A stretch of DNA of 64,000 nucleotides from the NCBI GenBank assembly GCA_009733715.1, contig WMKJ01000020.1, positions 92,039 through 156,038 on the forward strand. The letters run 5' to 3'. The notes beneath the pieces were generated by a model. It was given only the letters and a program-made list of their open reading frames with translations. It made no database searches and was not told the origin of the DNA. Made by a program: the position numbers and the translations under genes. The DNA is from Herpomyces periplanetae. Taxonomy: Eukaryota; Ascomycota; Laboulbeniomycetes; Herpomycetales; Herpomycetaceae. Numbering within the stretch: the stretch's first letter is position 1; every line of letters starts with the position of its first letter. Below, piece after piece: positions 55,839 to 64,000 of the stretch.

Positions 55839-58187
55839 TAATACAATAGACAAACTTACACACTTTCAATCTATAACTCAAATATATGCCTCGTAAAGTT
55901 TTAGAAGTCTCACTTTCACCCAGTCTAACCATTAAACTACTTCTTTGCACCCTCCTTCCCCCCGAATCACTCAAGTAAGGCAGTCCAATCATTATCCACA
56001 TTGAGTAAACCCGAGTAAGGAATTAAATATTCAAGGTATGTACACGTTTATGTATATGTACACATTTAATAGGAATTTAAGCGCGACTTTTTGTGTCCGA
56101 GGATAACAAACCTTGTTACCTGAACTTTTTACCATTTCAATGTTATTACCCCCCTTTTCCACCCCACTGTGAAATCTTTAACGTCCACCGTCCTCTGATT
56201 CCGCGGTCGCCAAAACTACCATCACGGCCGCAACTTAATCGCCATCCAAATCCACCACTACTGTCACGACTTTGGCAACATCTCAGGCCAGTATCGACCT
56301 ATGCATGTGTAACCCTACTTTCATGATTTCCTTCTTGTTAAATATATTTCCACACCCACCCCTCCACTAATATTGCACTCATCTTTCCGTCTCCATCAAA
56401 AGACGTTCTCTTCAACGTCGTTTCACTTACCCGATGCTACACTTAAAGAATTGTTCTGTCTTACATGAATATCCTCCTCTTCCCCTCTATTTATTACCCT
56501 GTACATATACGTATCATTCTTAATTGCTAAGCTACCTATGTAGACCTGTGAATTAACAGTTAAGCTTTTCACATAAACTAAATTGATAAGGAAGGGTTCG
56601 TTCCCGATATTAAAGTCTAGTAAACCTGAACCAGCCTTATCTCCATTTGCTATTCAATATTTAAGGTGAGTAGTATGATCATAGACTTCACTTTAATATA
56701 TCATGATAATTATTAGATCAACCAGTCGTCTTCACATTCATTTTGTTTTTGCATATACACATTGATAAGCCTAAATCTGCGCAACAAGTAGGGGGTATAA
56801 CCTTGTAAATTAGTACAAAGAAATATTATTCTTTTTAATCAACATCCGTTCTCCTCCCTTGATATACCACCATCTCACCACGCTTTCTTTTCCCTTTCCA
56901 CCTACCGCTAACTTAAGATATCGGTGCCAGTTCAATTCACGAGCCAGGCGAACTCCATTAACCTCAAAACCTACCATTTATTTCCAACTAAATGCTTCAA
57001 TAAACCTACCAATTTGGGTACTAACCCATTACGACTCGTGATCACGCCAATGCTGGCTCTCCGGCTCACGCCCACGCCGACACCTTTCCAATAATCACTT
57101 ACCCCCTCCCCTTATCCAGACATCCTGAATCTTTTAGTATTCACTTACTCATTTAATCCTATAAACAAAACCATCACAGCTAGCAATAATGCCCTTACAA
57201 CAATCAAACTTACTCGTTTTCCCCTTTAATCCTCATCTCATGAATGTCCCATCACTCCCCCCCAAAACTCATTACTCGTTACGAATCCCTACACTTCTCT
57301 AACTAATTACTACTTAATATTATCTAAGTATATACAGCTAAATCCTAACTATGCAATTTAACCCGATCCTTTTATCCTTATAACCAACTGGCAGTATATG
57401 AGAAAACTATACCACTAACTGGCACATAACTCTAGAGTTCTGCTCTAACTTCTCCTCTTCCTCCTCCCTCCTCTTCTCTACCCCTTTCAGTTCCCCCTGC
57501 CTCTCTTCCTTCAAACCCTCCGCTAAGCCTTTACATAAGCTCCGCCCGCTGTACGGGAAAATAGTTTTGCCGCCGACTGTTTGAATTACTTAAGCTTCCA
57601 CGCTGTTCGGGATTTGGATTAAGGGAAGACGGGACGGGACAAGACACGGTTAGAAAGAGTTTTTTTACAATTTGCAGCGTGTGTTCTCCCCTTCGTTTTT
57701 TATTCATTCCTCTAGTTCCATCAATTGATACACTTTACACGCTAAAGTGGTATGATTAATTAACCTTTGGAGTGGTTTAATGGTGAAGTTTTTGTTAACA
57801 TTTTTTACGTGCTTTTGGCAAGTGATATTTATTTCCATTGTTCATTGGGTTATCACGTCGGAAAGAAAGTATATCTTTAAAATTTTCGCTCGTCCTTGTT
57901 ATTTATTCATTTGTCCTTGTGAATTCACGCGAAACGGGAAACTCTTTGTATCTCACTCTTCATCTCCCTGTGGATAAACTTTTAAGAATTCTATATCCTT
58001 ATAATCTCGTACAAGGTTTGGATCACTCCGCTGTATCTACATACACACGTACAAATATACCGGCAAGGGTAAAGTGACTGATTTGAATCTATCCTCCTGC
58101 CTGCCCGTTCGCCGCAAAAAAGTCTTTCATCGGGTACGTTGATCATCCAAGCTTGAAAGGATATGGTATCTTTTGCTATACACAAAG

Positions 58188-61100
58188 ATGGTGTTTCAAA
58201 GGGCTCGGCCCTCGTCTCCTCGTCGCGCTCTTCTTCACTCTACACATCGTGACTTTGTACCTTCGTATAACGTCGGAACTTCGGCGCATGTCATAGAAAC
58301 TGCGTCGGGTCAATCACGCTATGGCGGATTTTCCACGGATTTTCGTTATACTAATCGAGATGAACATCCTCTTCGGAACGATACTCGACGAATGTCTCAA
58401 ACATCGGATATGTCATCCATATCGGGTGCCGTATCGTTTGTCTCTAATTCCTCCCAGAACTATAAGCTGCGAAAAAAAAGTCTCATCAAACCCGAAAGAA
58501 GTCGGATCAACAGAGCTCATCCAAATTATCATTATCGCAAGCATGCTAAAATGATGAGAGTCATCCCTTCCACTACTGGTCATGATCCTTGTGGCTACGC
58601 TGATCATGAAGAATCATTGCCTCTCACGTCCAATGATACACAAAACCATCAGCGACGAGTTAACCATGGTCCTGGTTACCTGGAGAATCATCGCCGAGGG
58701 CATGCTCGTAATCAACCACGTCGGTACAGGCACCAGTTGCCTGGTAAAGCTATTGATAATGGCAAAGGAAATGAGAAATCTGCTAAATTGGAAGAAAAAA
58801 AATTTCCAAATGCTCCGGATAACGGAGGTGGAAGCAGCAGTGGTGGCACTTCCAACGGTCATAACCGTTTAAAACGCAAACGTTCAGCTAAACATGAAAA
58901 GTTACCTCAACTGCAAGGAGCTAACAGTAATGGAAGTGGAAAAAGTAAAGAAAGTGAATCCATTCGGCCCCCAAGCTTATGGAGCTTATATTGTGCAGTT
59001 ATCACTATTTGGTGTCCAGACGCATACCTACGCTTTACGGGAAAGGTTGCCAAAGCTCAACAACGCGCGTGGCGTGAAAAAATTGGGTTGATAAGCATCA
59101 TCCTTGCCATTTGTGCTATGGTGGGATATCTAACTTTTGGGTTTACCGAAACTGTTTGCCCTTCTAGTACAAAAATTCGTTTAAGAGTTAATGATGTATC
59201 AAAAGGCTACATGATATTTCACGGCAAAGCGTATGATTTATCAACATCAAGGCATCCGGCGGCTCGTGGTATACCTAATAACTCAAATGTTTTGTTTGAT
59301 TTACCGGAAAAGTTTGGTGGAAAGGATGGGAGTTTTTTGTTCCAGAATGTGAATGGTGCGTGTAAAGGAATTATAACTCGCGCAAATTCATCAAATATAC
59401 CCATGAATTCGGCCAATGAAATGGCGTGGTATTTTCCATGTCGAGCATTCGAACCAGATGGGTCCAGTACACCCAACTTCGAAATTGACGATTACTTGGG
59501 GAAAGCCTGTCATACGTCGAAAAGTGCCAGACTTACTTTTTATAACCTTAAAGCAAGCGGGGATGTATATTATACGTGGGGCGATATTAAAAATTCCACC
59601 CGAAATCTTATCGTGTGGGGAGGAGATGTATTAGACCTTAATTTACTTGCTTGGTTAGATCGTCGACAAGTTAGCTTTCCTGCTGAATTTGATATATTAC
59701 GTGGAAATTCTTACGTCAAAGGTCGAGATATGACTCCTGCTTTTTCATCTGGTCGTGAGAAACAAATTGCACGTTGTCTCACAGAAATCATCAAAGTTGG
59801 ATCAGTCGATACAGCAACTATCGGATGTATAGCCTCACGTGTTGTTCTATACATTTCCCTGTTTTTTATCTTATCTATTGTGATTGTTAAATTTCTTTTG
59901 GCATTGGCATTTCAATGGTTTATCTGTCGAAAATTTGGAGCGTCTCGAACCTCACTTTCACCTTACTCTAAAAAGCGGTTACAAGAAATTGAAGAATGGT
60001 CTGATGATATTAATCGTTCAGCAGCACGCAGTGCAAGTGATGTACCCGTTGAGCGAAATAATCGGCGAACCAGCGCATTCTTTCCGACAACATCCCGCTT
60101 TACTAGCCCGTATGCACTTGAACGCAGTTTAGGTGGTAATAATAAACCTATTCCTACTACCATGACTAGTCAAACATCGGGAAATCGTTTACCTGCAGGT
60201 AATGGTAATAGCGCTGGTACCAATGGAGGGGGCGCAGGATCTCAGAGTAAATTCTCTATGGATAGTCGATCTAGCTTGGTATTTTCACCCAATCCACCTC
60301 CGTTGTACGATCCACGACAATCATCGGGATTTATTTTGGATAATTTGGATTATTACGGAACAACAGGTTTCATTTCTTCTGATGTAGTACCCCAACCTCC
60401 ACCTGAATGGGAACCATTTGGTTATCCTTTAGCTCATGTAATATGCTTGGTTACAGCGTATTCTGAGGGTGTAGAGGGATTGAGGACAACGTTAGATTCG
60501 ATTGCTATGACAGATTATCCTAACAGTCATAAACTTATACTTGTGATATGCGATGGTATGATAAAAGGACATGGCGAAACGCTGATGACACCCGACATAG
60601 CGTTGAGTATGTTGAAGAATCAAGTTACACCACCCGAGTTGGTTCAAGCTTACTCGTACGTTGCGGTTGCGAGTGGAAGTAAACGGCATAACCAGGCCAA
60701 AATATACAGTGGATTCTACGACTATGGAGAGGATTCAAGTATTCCTGTGTACAAGCAACAAAGGGTTCCGATGATTGTAGTGGTGAAGTGTGGTACGTCT
60801 GATGAAGCGTCTAATAGTAAACCGGGGAATCGAGGGAAAAGAGATAGTCAAATTATCTTGATGGGATTTCTTCAAAAAGTTATGTTTGACGAACGAATGA
60901 CAGAGCTCGAATTTGAAATGTTTAATGGTATATTAACCATTACGGGAGGGATATCACCGGACTTTTATGAAATTGTTCTTATGGTAGATGCTGATACAAA
61001 ACTATATCCAGATAGTCTTACCCATATGGTATCAGCAATGGTTAAGGATCCAGAGATTATGGGCTTATGCGGCGAAACCAAGATTGCAAATAAACGACAA

Positions 61101-62159
61101 TCATGGGTGACGGCAATACAAGTATTCGAGTATTTTATTTCGCATCATTTATCAAAATCATTTGAATCGGTATTCGGAGGTGTAACATGCTTACCTGGCT
61201 GCTTTTGTATGTACCGAATAAAAGCACCAAAAGGCGGACAAAATTATTGGGTACCAATTCTTGCAAATCCTGATGTCGTGGAGCATTACTCGGAAAATGT
61301 AGTTGATACACTTCATAAGAAAAATCTCCTTTTACTGGGAGAAGATCGATATTTATCAACGTTGATGCTCAAAACGTTTCCTAAGCGAAAACAGATTTTC
61401 GTCCCTCAGGCAGTTTGCAAGACAACCGTACCCGATAAGTTCCGTGTTTTGTTATCTCAAAGACGGCGATGGATTAATAGTACAGTGCATAATTTAATGG
61501 AACTTGTACTTGTACGTGATTTGTGCGGAACCTTTTGCTTTAGTATGCAATTCGTTGTCTTTATCGAATTACTTGGTACATTAGTTTTGCCTGCAGCTAT
61601 TTCCTTTACCATTTACCTGATTGCTTTGGCCATTAAGGCTGCCATTACTCATACAGAAGCTCCGGTGATACCGTTAATCTTGCTGGCCATGATATTAGGT
61701 TTACCTGGCGTTTTAATAGTTTTAACTGCTAACCAACTTTCCTACGTAGTTTATATGTTTATTTATCTATTATCCTTGCCAATTTGGAATTTCGTCTTGC
61801 CATCATACGCTTATTGGAAATTCGATGATTTCAGTTGGGGTGAAACGAGAAAAACTGCCGGTGAAAAATCTACCAAAGGTGGCATTGAAAACGAGGGTGA
61901 ATTTGATAGTAGTAAAATTACCATGAAACGATGGGCTGATTTTCACCAAGAGCGTAAATATCGCTTTGTAACTCTTCAGCATACTACCAATCAACTTCAT
62001 CAAGTTCAGTCCACTCAGTTACCTCTTCCTCCTCCAATTTCCTCCTGGTCCGGCACACCAGCCTCACTTGCTGCTCATCTCCCCTCCTCAGCCACAACCA
62101 CGGCTCCCCATTCTCGCCCGGACCGGTCAAACATTAATCCCGATTGGATGTTTGCTTAG
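58188..62159 (+). CDS. CHS3: class IV chitin synthase (Chs3-type)
   Basis: Membrane glycosyltransferase family 2 enzyme polymerising UDP-GlcNAc into cell-wall chitin. Intronless, 1323 residues from [18 protein letters not shown]. After a basic cytosolic N-terminus come a transmembrane segment ([20 protein letters not shown], about 303-322) and a cytochrome-b5-like lumenal domain ([20 protein letters not shown]) diagnostic of class IV. A second membrane span ([20 protein letters not shown]) follows, then the catalytic domain with [31 protein letters not shown] (DAD), [37 protein letters not shown] and [16 protein letters not shown]. Three further membrane spans and a Pro/Ser-rich tail end the protein. 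All catalytic signatures are present. The presumed activator SKT5 is the divergent neighbour. Confidence 0.96.
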   Translation: MVFQRARPSSPRRALLHSTHRDFVPSYNVGTSAHVIETASGQSRYGGFSTDFRYTNRDEHPLRNDTRRMSQTSDMSSISGAVSFVSNSSQNYKLRKKSLIKPERSRINRAHPNYHYRKHAKMMRVIPSTTGHDPCGYADHEESLPLTSNDTQNHQRRVNHGPGYLENHRRGHARNQPRRYRHQLPGKAIDNGKGNEKSAKLEEKKFPNAPDNGGGSSSGGTSNGHNRLKRKRSAKHEKLPQLQGANSNGSGKSKESESIRPPSLWSLYCAVITIWCPDAYLRFTGKVAKAQQRAWREKIGLISIILAICAMVGYLTFGFTETVCPSSTKIRLRVNDVSKGYMIFHGKAYDLSTSRHPAARGIPNNSNVLFDLPEKFGGKDGSFLFQNVNGACKGIITRANSSNIPMNSANEMAWYFPCRAFEPDGSSTPNFEIDDYLGKACHTSKSARLTFYNLKASGDVYYTWGDIKNSTRNLIVWGGDVLDLNLLAWLDRRQVSFPAEFDILRGNSYVKGRDMTPAFSSGREKQIARCLTEIIKVGSVDTATIGCIASRVVLYISLFFILSIVIVKFLLALAFQWFICRKFGASRTSLSPYSKKRLQEIEEWSDDINRSAARSASDVPVERNNRRTSAFFPTTSRFTSPYALERSLGGNNKPIPTTMTSQTSGNRLPAGNGNSAGTNGGGAGSQSKFSMDSRSSLVFSPNPPPLYDPRQSSGFILDNLDYYGTTGFISSDVVPQPPPEWEPFGYPLAHVICLVTAYSEGVEGLRTTLDSIAMTDYPNSHKLILVICDGMIKGHGETLMTPDIALSMLKNQVTPPELVQAYSYVAVASGSKRHNQAKIYSGFYDYGEDSSIPVYKQQRVPMIVVVKCGTSDEASNSKPGNRGKRDSQIILMGFLQKVMFDERMTELEFEMFNGILTITGGISPDFYEIVLMVDADTKLYPDSLTHMVSAMVKDPEIMGLCGETKIANKRQSWVTAIQVFEYFISHHLSKSFESVFGGVTCLPGCFCMYRIKAPKGGQNYWVPILANPDVVEHYSENVVDTLHKKNLLLLGEDRYLSTLMLKTFPKRKQIFVPQAVCKTTVPDKFRVLLSQRRRWINSTVHNLMELVLVRDLCGTFCFSMQFVVFIELLGTLVLPAAISFTIYLIALAIKAAITHTEAPVIPLILLAMILGLPGVLIVLTANQLSYVVYMFIYLLSLPIWNFVLPSYAYWKFDDFSWGETRKTAGEKSTKGGIENEGEFDSSKITMKRWADFHQERKYRFVTLQHTTNQLHQVQSTQLPLPPPISSWSGTPASLAAHLPSSATTTAPHSRPDRSNINPDWMFA

Positions 62160-62499
62160 TCATTTTACTGCTGTCTCGCGCCGCCGTCTTGTCGGTGCTG
62201 CTTAGGTAAACGTTCGGCTGGAGAAATCTTTTTTTGCATACCGTGTCGCGTGTTGTTTTCCGGGTCCGGTTTCGTGCGTACGTGTTTCGTCTTTTCCTAT
62301 TTACGCTGCCGAATTTTCCCGATTTTTTTCCTTAATCATGGCATTTTTATGCATACTCGGACATTTTCAATATCAACGTGACAATACGTCTCGTCTTTTC
62401 TTTTATTCGTACCTTATTCCTTGATCATTTGCTTCATTGTTTTATACCTTAGACTATACGAACCCATTATCCCACCGTCTATTTTCCCCATTGGTGGGT
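62160..62499. other. CHS3 3' flank and upstream region of the last gene
   Basis: 340 nt, T/C-rich on the plus strand; no gene or clear motif. Confidence 0.35.
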
Positions 62500-64000
62500 A
62501 TGGATATCCCAAGTTGGCTTAATGCTCAGACTACTTTATCCGTTGAAGATCCTCCTTCACGATCTTCTACTCGTACTGTTTCTTCGTCAAATGTTTCAAT
62601 AAAACTTCCCGACAGTCCATTATTTCATGATTCTCGGGTTAATCAACGGGAAAAAATTGGTCCTTCTACCGGACTTGATTGTGTTTCCACTTCTTCATCG
62701 ACGTCAAAGCCTACTAAACATAACAATCATTTACCAACATTATCCAAATGTTCAAAACCCTGTGATCATGATGTGTTAAATCGTAATGTTTCCGGACAAG
62801 CGTATCAACGTAAATCTCGCAGGAAAACTCGAGCGGAATTATACTCACCTGATGTATCAACATCATCCTCGTCTAGTGAATCTGATACACGTTTAAATCA
62901 TCACAAGCACGTTAAAAGTCGACGTTTATTTAATAATGATCCAACGTTTTTGCGAGATCATTTCAAAGCTAAGAATATCCTAACCGAAAGACTTACCCTT
63001 AGGCCAAATGAAAATATTGGAATATTTGCCAAAGGTCGAATTGCTCCAACCCAATCTAGCATTGCCGATCTTACCGTTTCTGATATGTCGTTTATCGCTG
63101 ATCAAAAGCCTGTGTTTAAAATTTACCCAAAGCCAAACGTTTTTTTAAGTCCATCTGAACAAATTCATGATAACTCTTCTCTTACATGGCCACCTTACAT
63201 GCGACAAAGATTCAACTCCACTTTACCCCGAAAGAAAACCTCCGTGGGTATACCTAAAACTTCTTTATTGGATTACTTTACAAGACATGTTCAGGCTTGC
63301 AGTGAATGTTTTGCTCACGGATCTCATGTTAGTCCTGCTAAGCGATCCTCCCACTCAACGGTCCATGATATCTATCGTGCCTATCCAAAGGTGAAACCCA
63401 CTTCCCATAAAAAATTACGCAAACACCACCATCGTCGTTCCAGCATACCGACCGGTGAAGATGTAACTGAATCGGAAAAATCATTACCCGATTCATGCTC
63501 CAAGCGTAAAAAACTAAAGGGAAAGCGGCAAAGAAAATCACAATGTTCATGCTGCGCTAAAATGGTAAAAAAAGAAAAGAAGAAAACTCTTGAGCAAAGT
63601 ATGGAAGGAAGTACATCAGAAGATGATTCAACCATAAGATCGTCGTCCCCACCATGTTCAAAGAAAAAATCATCAACGTATTCAACTAAACGTTCGCACA
63701 CAGATGGTATTACAAATGAGAAAGTATGTAAATGTGGTAGTAAAAAGAACTTGCCCCAACGAGTACCTGAGTCATTTTCTAGGAATTGTCCGTCAAAGAA
63801 ATCACTTTGCATCGAAACAACACGAGAAAATCACTGTATTGTAAACGAAAATTCCTATGGCAATAATATTGATGCAAAAGAAAAGATTTTGACATCAGAA
63901 TTACTCGAAGTGAAGCTTGACGCCACAGGAGGTTTGTACCCGCAGACGGGGAGAGATTCGGAGGATATGTTTTCCCGAAGTGCTGAAGAGTGTATTGCGG
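62500..64000 (+). CDS. unrecognised basic Ser-rich protein, 5' part, runs off the right edge
   Basis: An uninterrupted frame of 500 codons begins MDIPSWLNAQTTLSVED and continues past the window end. Most of it is Ser/Lys/Arg-rich and low-complexity. The best-ordered part is about 150-275 (LTERLTLRPNENIGIFAKGR, ADLTVSDMSFIADQKPVFKI, KTSLLDYFTRHVQACSECF). Cysteine pairs recur: ACSECF, CSCCAKMVKKEKKK and VCKCGSKKN, with strongly basic runs between, suggesting metal binding and nuclear location, but spacing fits no zinc finger known to me. FLSP, SPAKR and SSSPP sites could be kinase targets. No signal peptide. It lies 340 nt after CHS3 on the same strand. Function unknown; that it is a real gene is well supported by length and codon structure. 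Confidence 0.75.
   Translation, partial: MDIPSWLNAQTTLSVEDPPSRSSTRTVSSSNVSIKLPDSPLFHDSRVNQREKIGPSTGLDCVSTSSSTSKPTKHNNHLPTLSKCSKPCDHDVLNRNVSGQAYQRKSRRKTRAELYSPDVSTSSSSSESDTRLNHHKHVKSRRLFNNDPTFLRDHFKAKNILTERLTLRPNENIGIFAKGRIAPTQSSIADLTVSDMSFIADQKPVFKIYPKPNVFLSPSEQIHDNSSLTWPPYMRQRFNSTLPRKKTSVGIPKTSLLDYFTRHVQACSECFAHGSHVSPAKRSSHSTVHDIYRAYPKVKPTSHKKLRKHHHRRSSIPTGEDVTESEKSLPDSCSKRKKLKGKRQRKSQCSCCAKMVKKEKKKTLEQSMEGSTSEDDSTIRSSSPPCSKKKSSTYSTKRSHTDGITNEKVCKCGSKKNLPQRVPESFSRNCPSKKSLCIETTRENHCIVNENSYGNNIDAKEKILTSELLEVKLDATGGLYPQTGRDSEDMFSRSAEECIA

Larger units (their letters stand above)
54162..58187. promoter_or_regulatory. 4 kb divergent intergenic region between SKT5 and CHS3
   Basis: No supported gene. 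Near SKT5 the minus strand is pyrimidine-rich (54.2-54.9 kb); near CHS3 the plus strand is pyrimidine-rich (56.1-57.5 kb). In between lie several degenerate period-5 repeat tracts, listed separately. A 65-codon plus frame at 57780-57977 is hydrophobic but matches nothing. Both promoters must lie here. Confidence 0.55.

Noticed and set aside
57780-57977. 65-codon hydrophobic plus frame (MVKFLLTFFTCFWQ...) upstream of CHS3
   Set aside because: Could pass for a signal peptide but continues into non-conserved sequence; more likely part of the CHS3 leader.
1-64000. Transposons, LTRs, rRNA and CRISPR arrays
   Set aside because: Looked for transposase, reverse transcriptase or integrase motifs, long terminal or inverted repeats and regularly spaced repeats; none seen by eye.

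Overview
The window is nuclear DNA of a filamentous or yeast-like fungus. Genes are split by short GT-AG introns (about 44-203 nt, often with GTAAGT donors and a CTAAC-like branch point). Two tRNA genes carry introns just 3' of the anticodon. The gene set is fungal: a class IV chitin synthase and its Sel1-repeat activator, the fungus-specific V-ATPase subunit c', a cytochrome-b5-fused soluble fumarate reductase, Mrc1 and an Aro8-type aminotransferase. The DNA is AT-rich with intergenic gaps from under 0.2 kb to about 4 kb. The phylum cannot be fixed from sequence inspection alone. No mobile element, rRNA or CRISPR array was seen.

Layout. 1-8.2 kb: 5' part of RAT1 (-), USO1/p115 (+, 4 exons), cytosolic isoleucyl-tRNA synthetase (+). 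8.4 kb: intron-containing tRNA-Ser(CGA) (-). 9.1-12.9 kb: INCENP/Sli15 (-, 3 exons). 13.9-15.7 kb: thiolase-like protein (-). 16.1 kb: intron-containing tRNA-Phe(GAA) (+). 16.5-18.6 kb: flavocytochrome fumarate reductase (-). 21.7-23.1 kb: CDT1 (-), with a striking cluster of ACGCGT boxes upstream. 26.1-27.0 kb: secreted proline-rich orphan (+). 28.0-29.1 kb: GET3 (+). 30.2-31.6 kb: secreted class 3 lipase (+). 31.8-33.7 kb: SWI/SNF-RSC Swp73/BAF60 subunit (-). 33.9-36.9 kb: MRC1/claspin (-). 38.1-39.2 kb: seven-helix receptor (+). 40.0-40.4 kb: CDC26 (-). 43.1-45.2 kb: TBC Rab-GAP (+). 46.4-47.2 kb: orphan with an internal duplication (+). 47.6-48.6 kb: VMA11 (-, six exons). 49.5-51.4 kb: ARO8-type aminotransferase (-). 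51.7-54.2 kb: SKT5/CHS4 (-). 58.2-62.2 kb: CHS3 (+). 62.5 kb to the end: 5' part of an unrecognised basic protein (+).

How the genes relate. Most neighbours are housekeeping genes without an operon-like logic, but two groupings stand out. Four chromosome-cycle genes (INCENP, CDT1, MRC1, CDC26) lie within about 31 kb. The divergent pair SKT5 and CHS3 encodes an activator and the chitin synthase it activates, sharing a 4 kb intergenic region full of period-5 repeats. Long upstream regions are strongly pyrimidine-rich on the sense strand of the downstream gene. The most biologically suggestive single element may be the 102-nt intron of the secreted orphan: it is in frame, lacks stops and would encode a transmembrane helix if retained.

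Exon boundaries were assigned by eye from splice consensus, reading frame and family similarity. All start codons are inferred.
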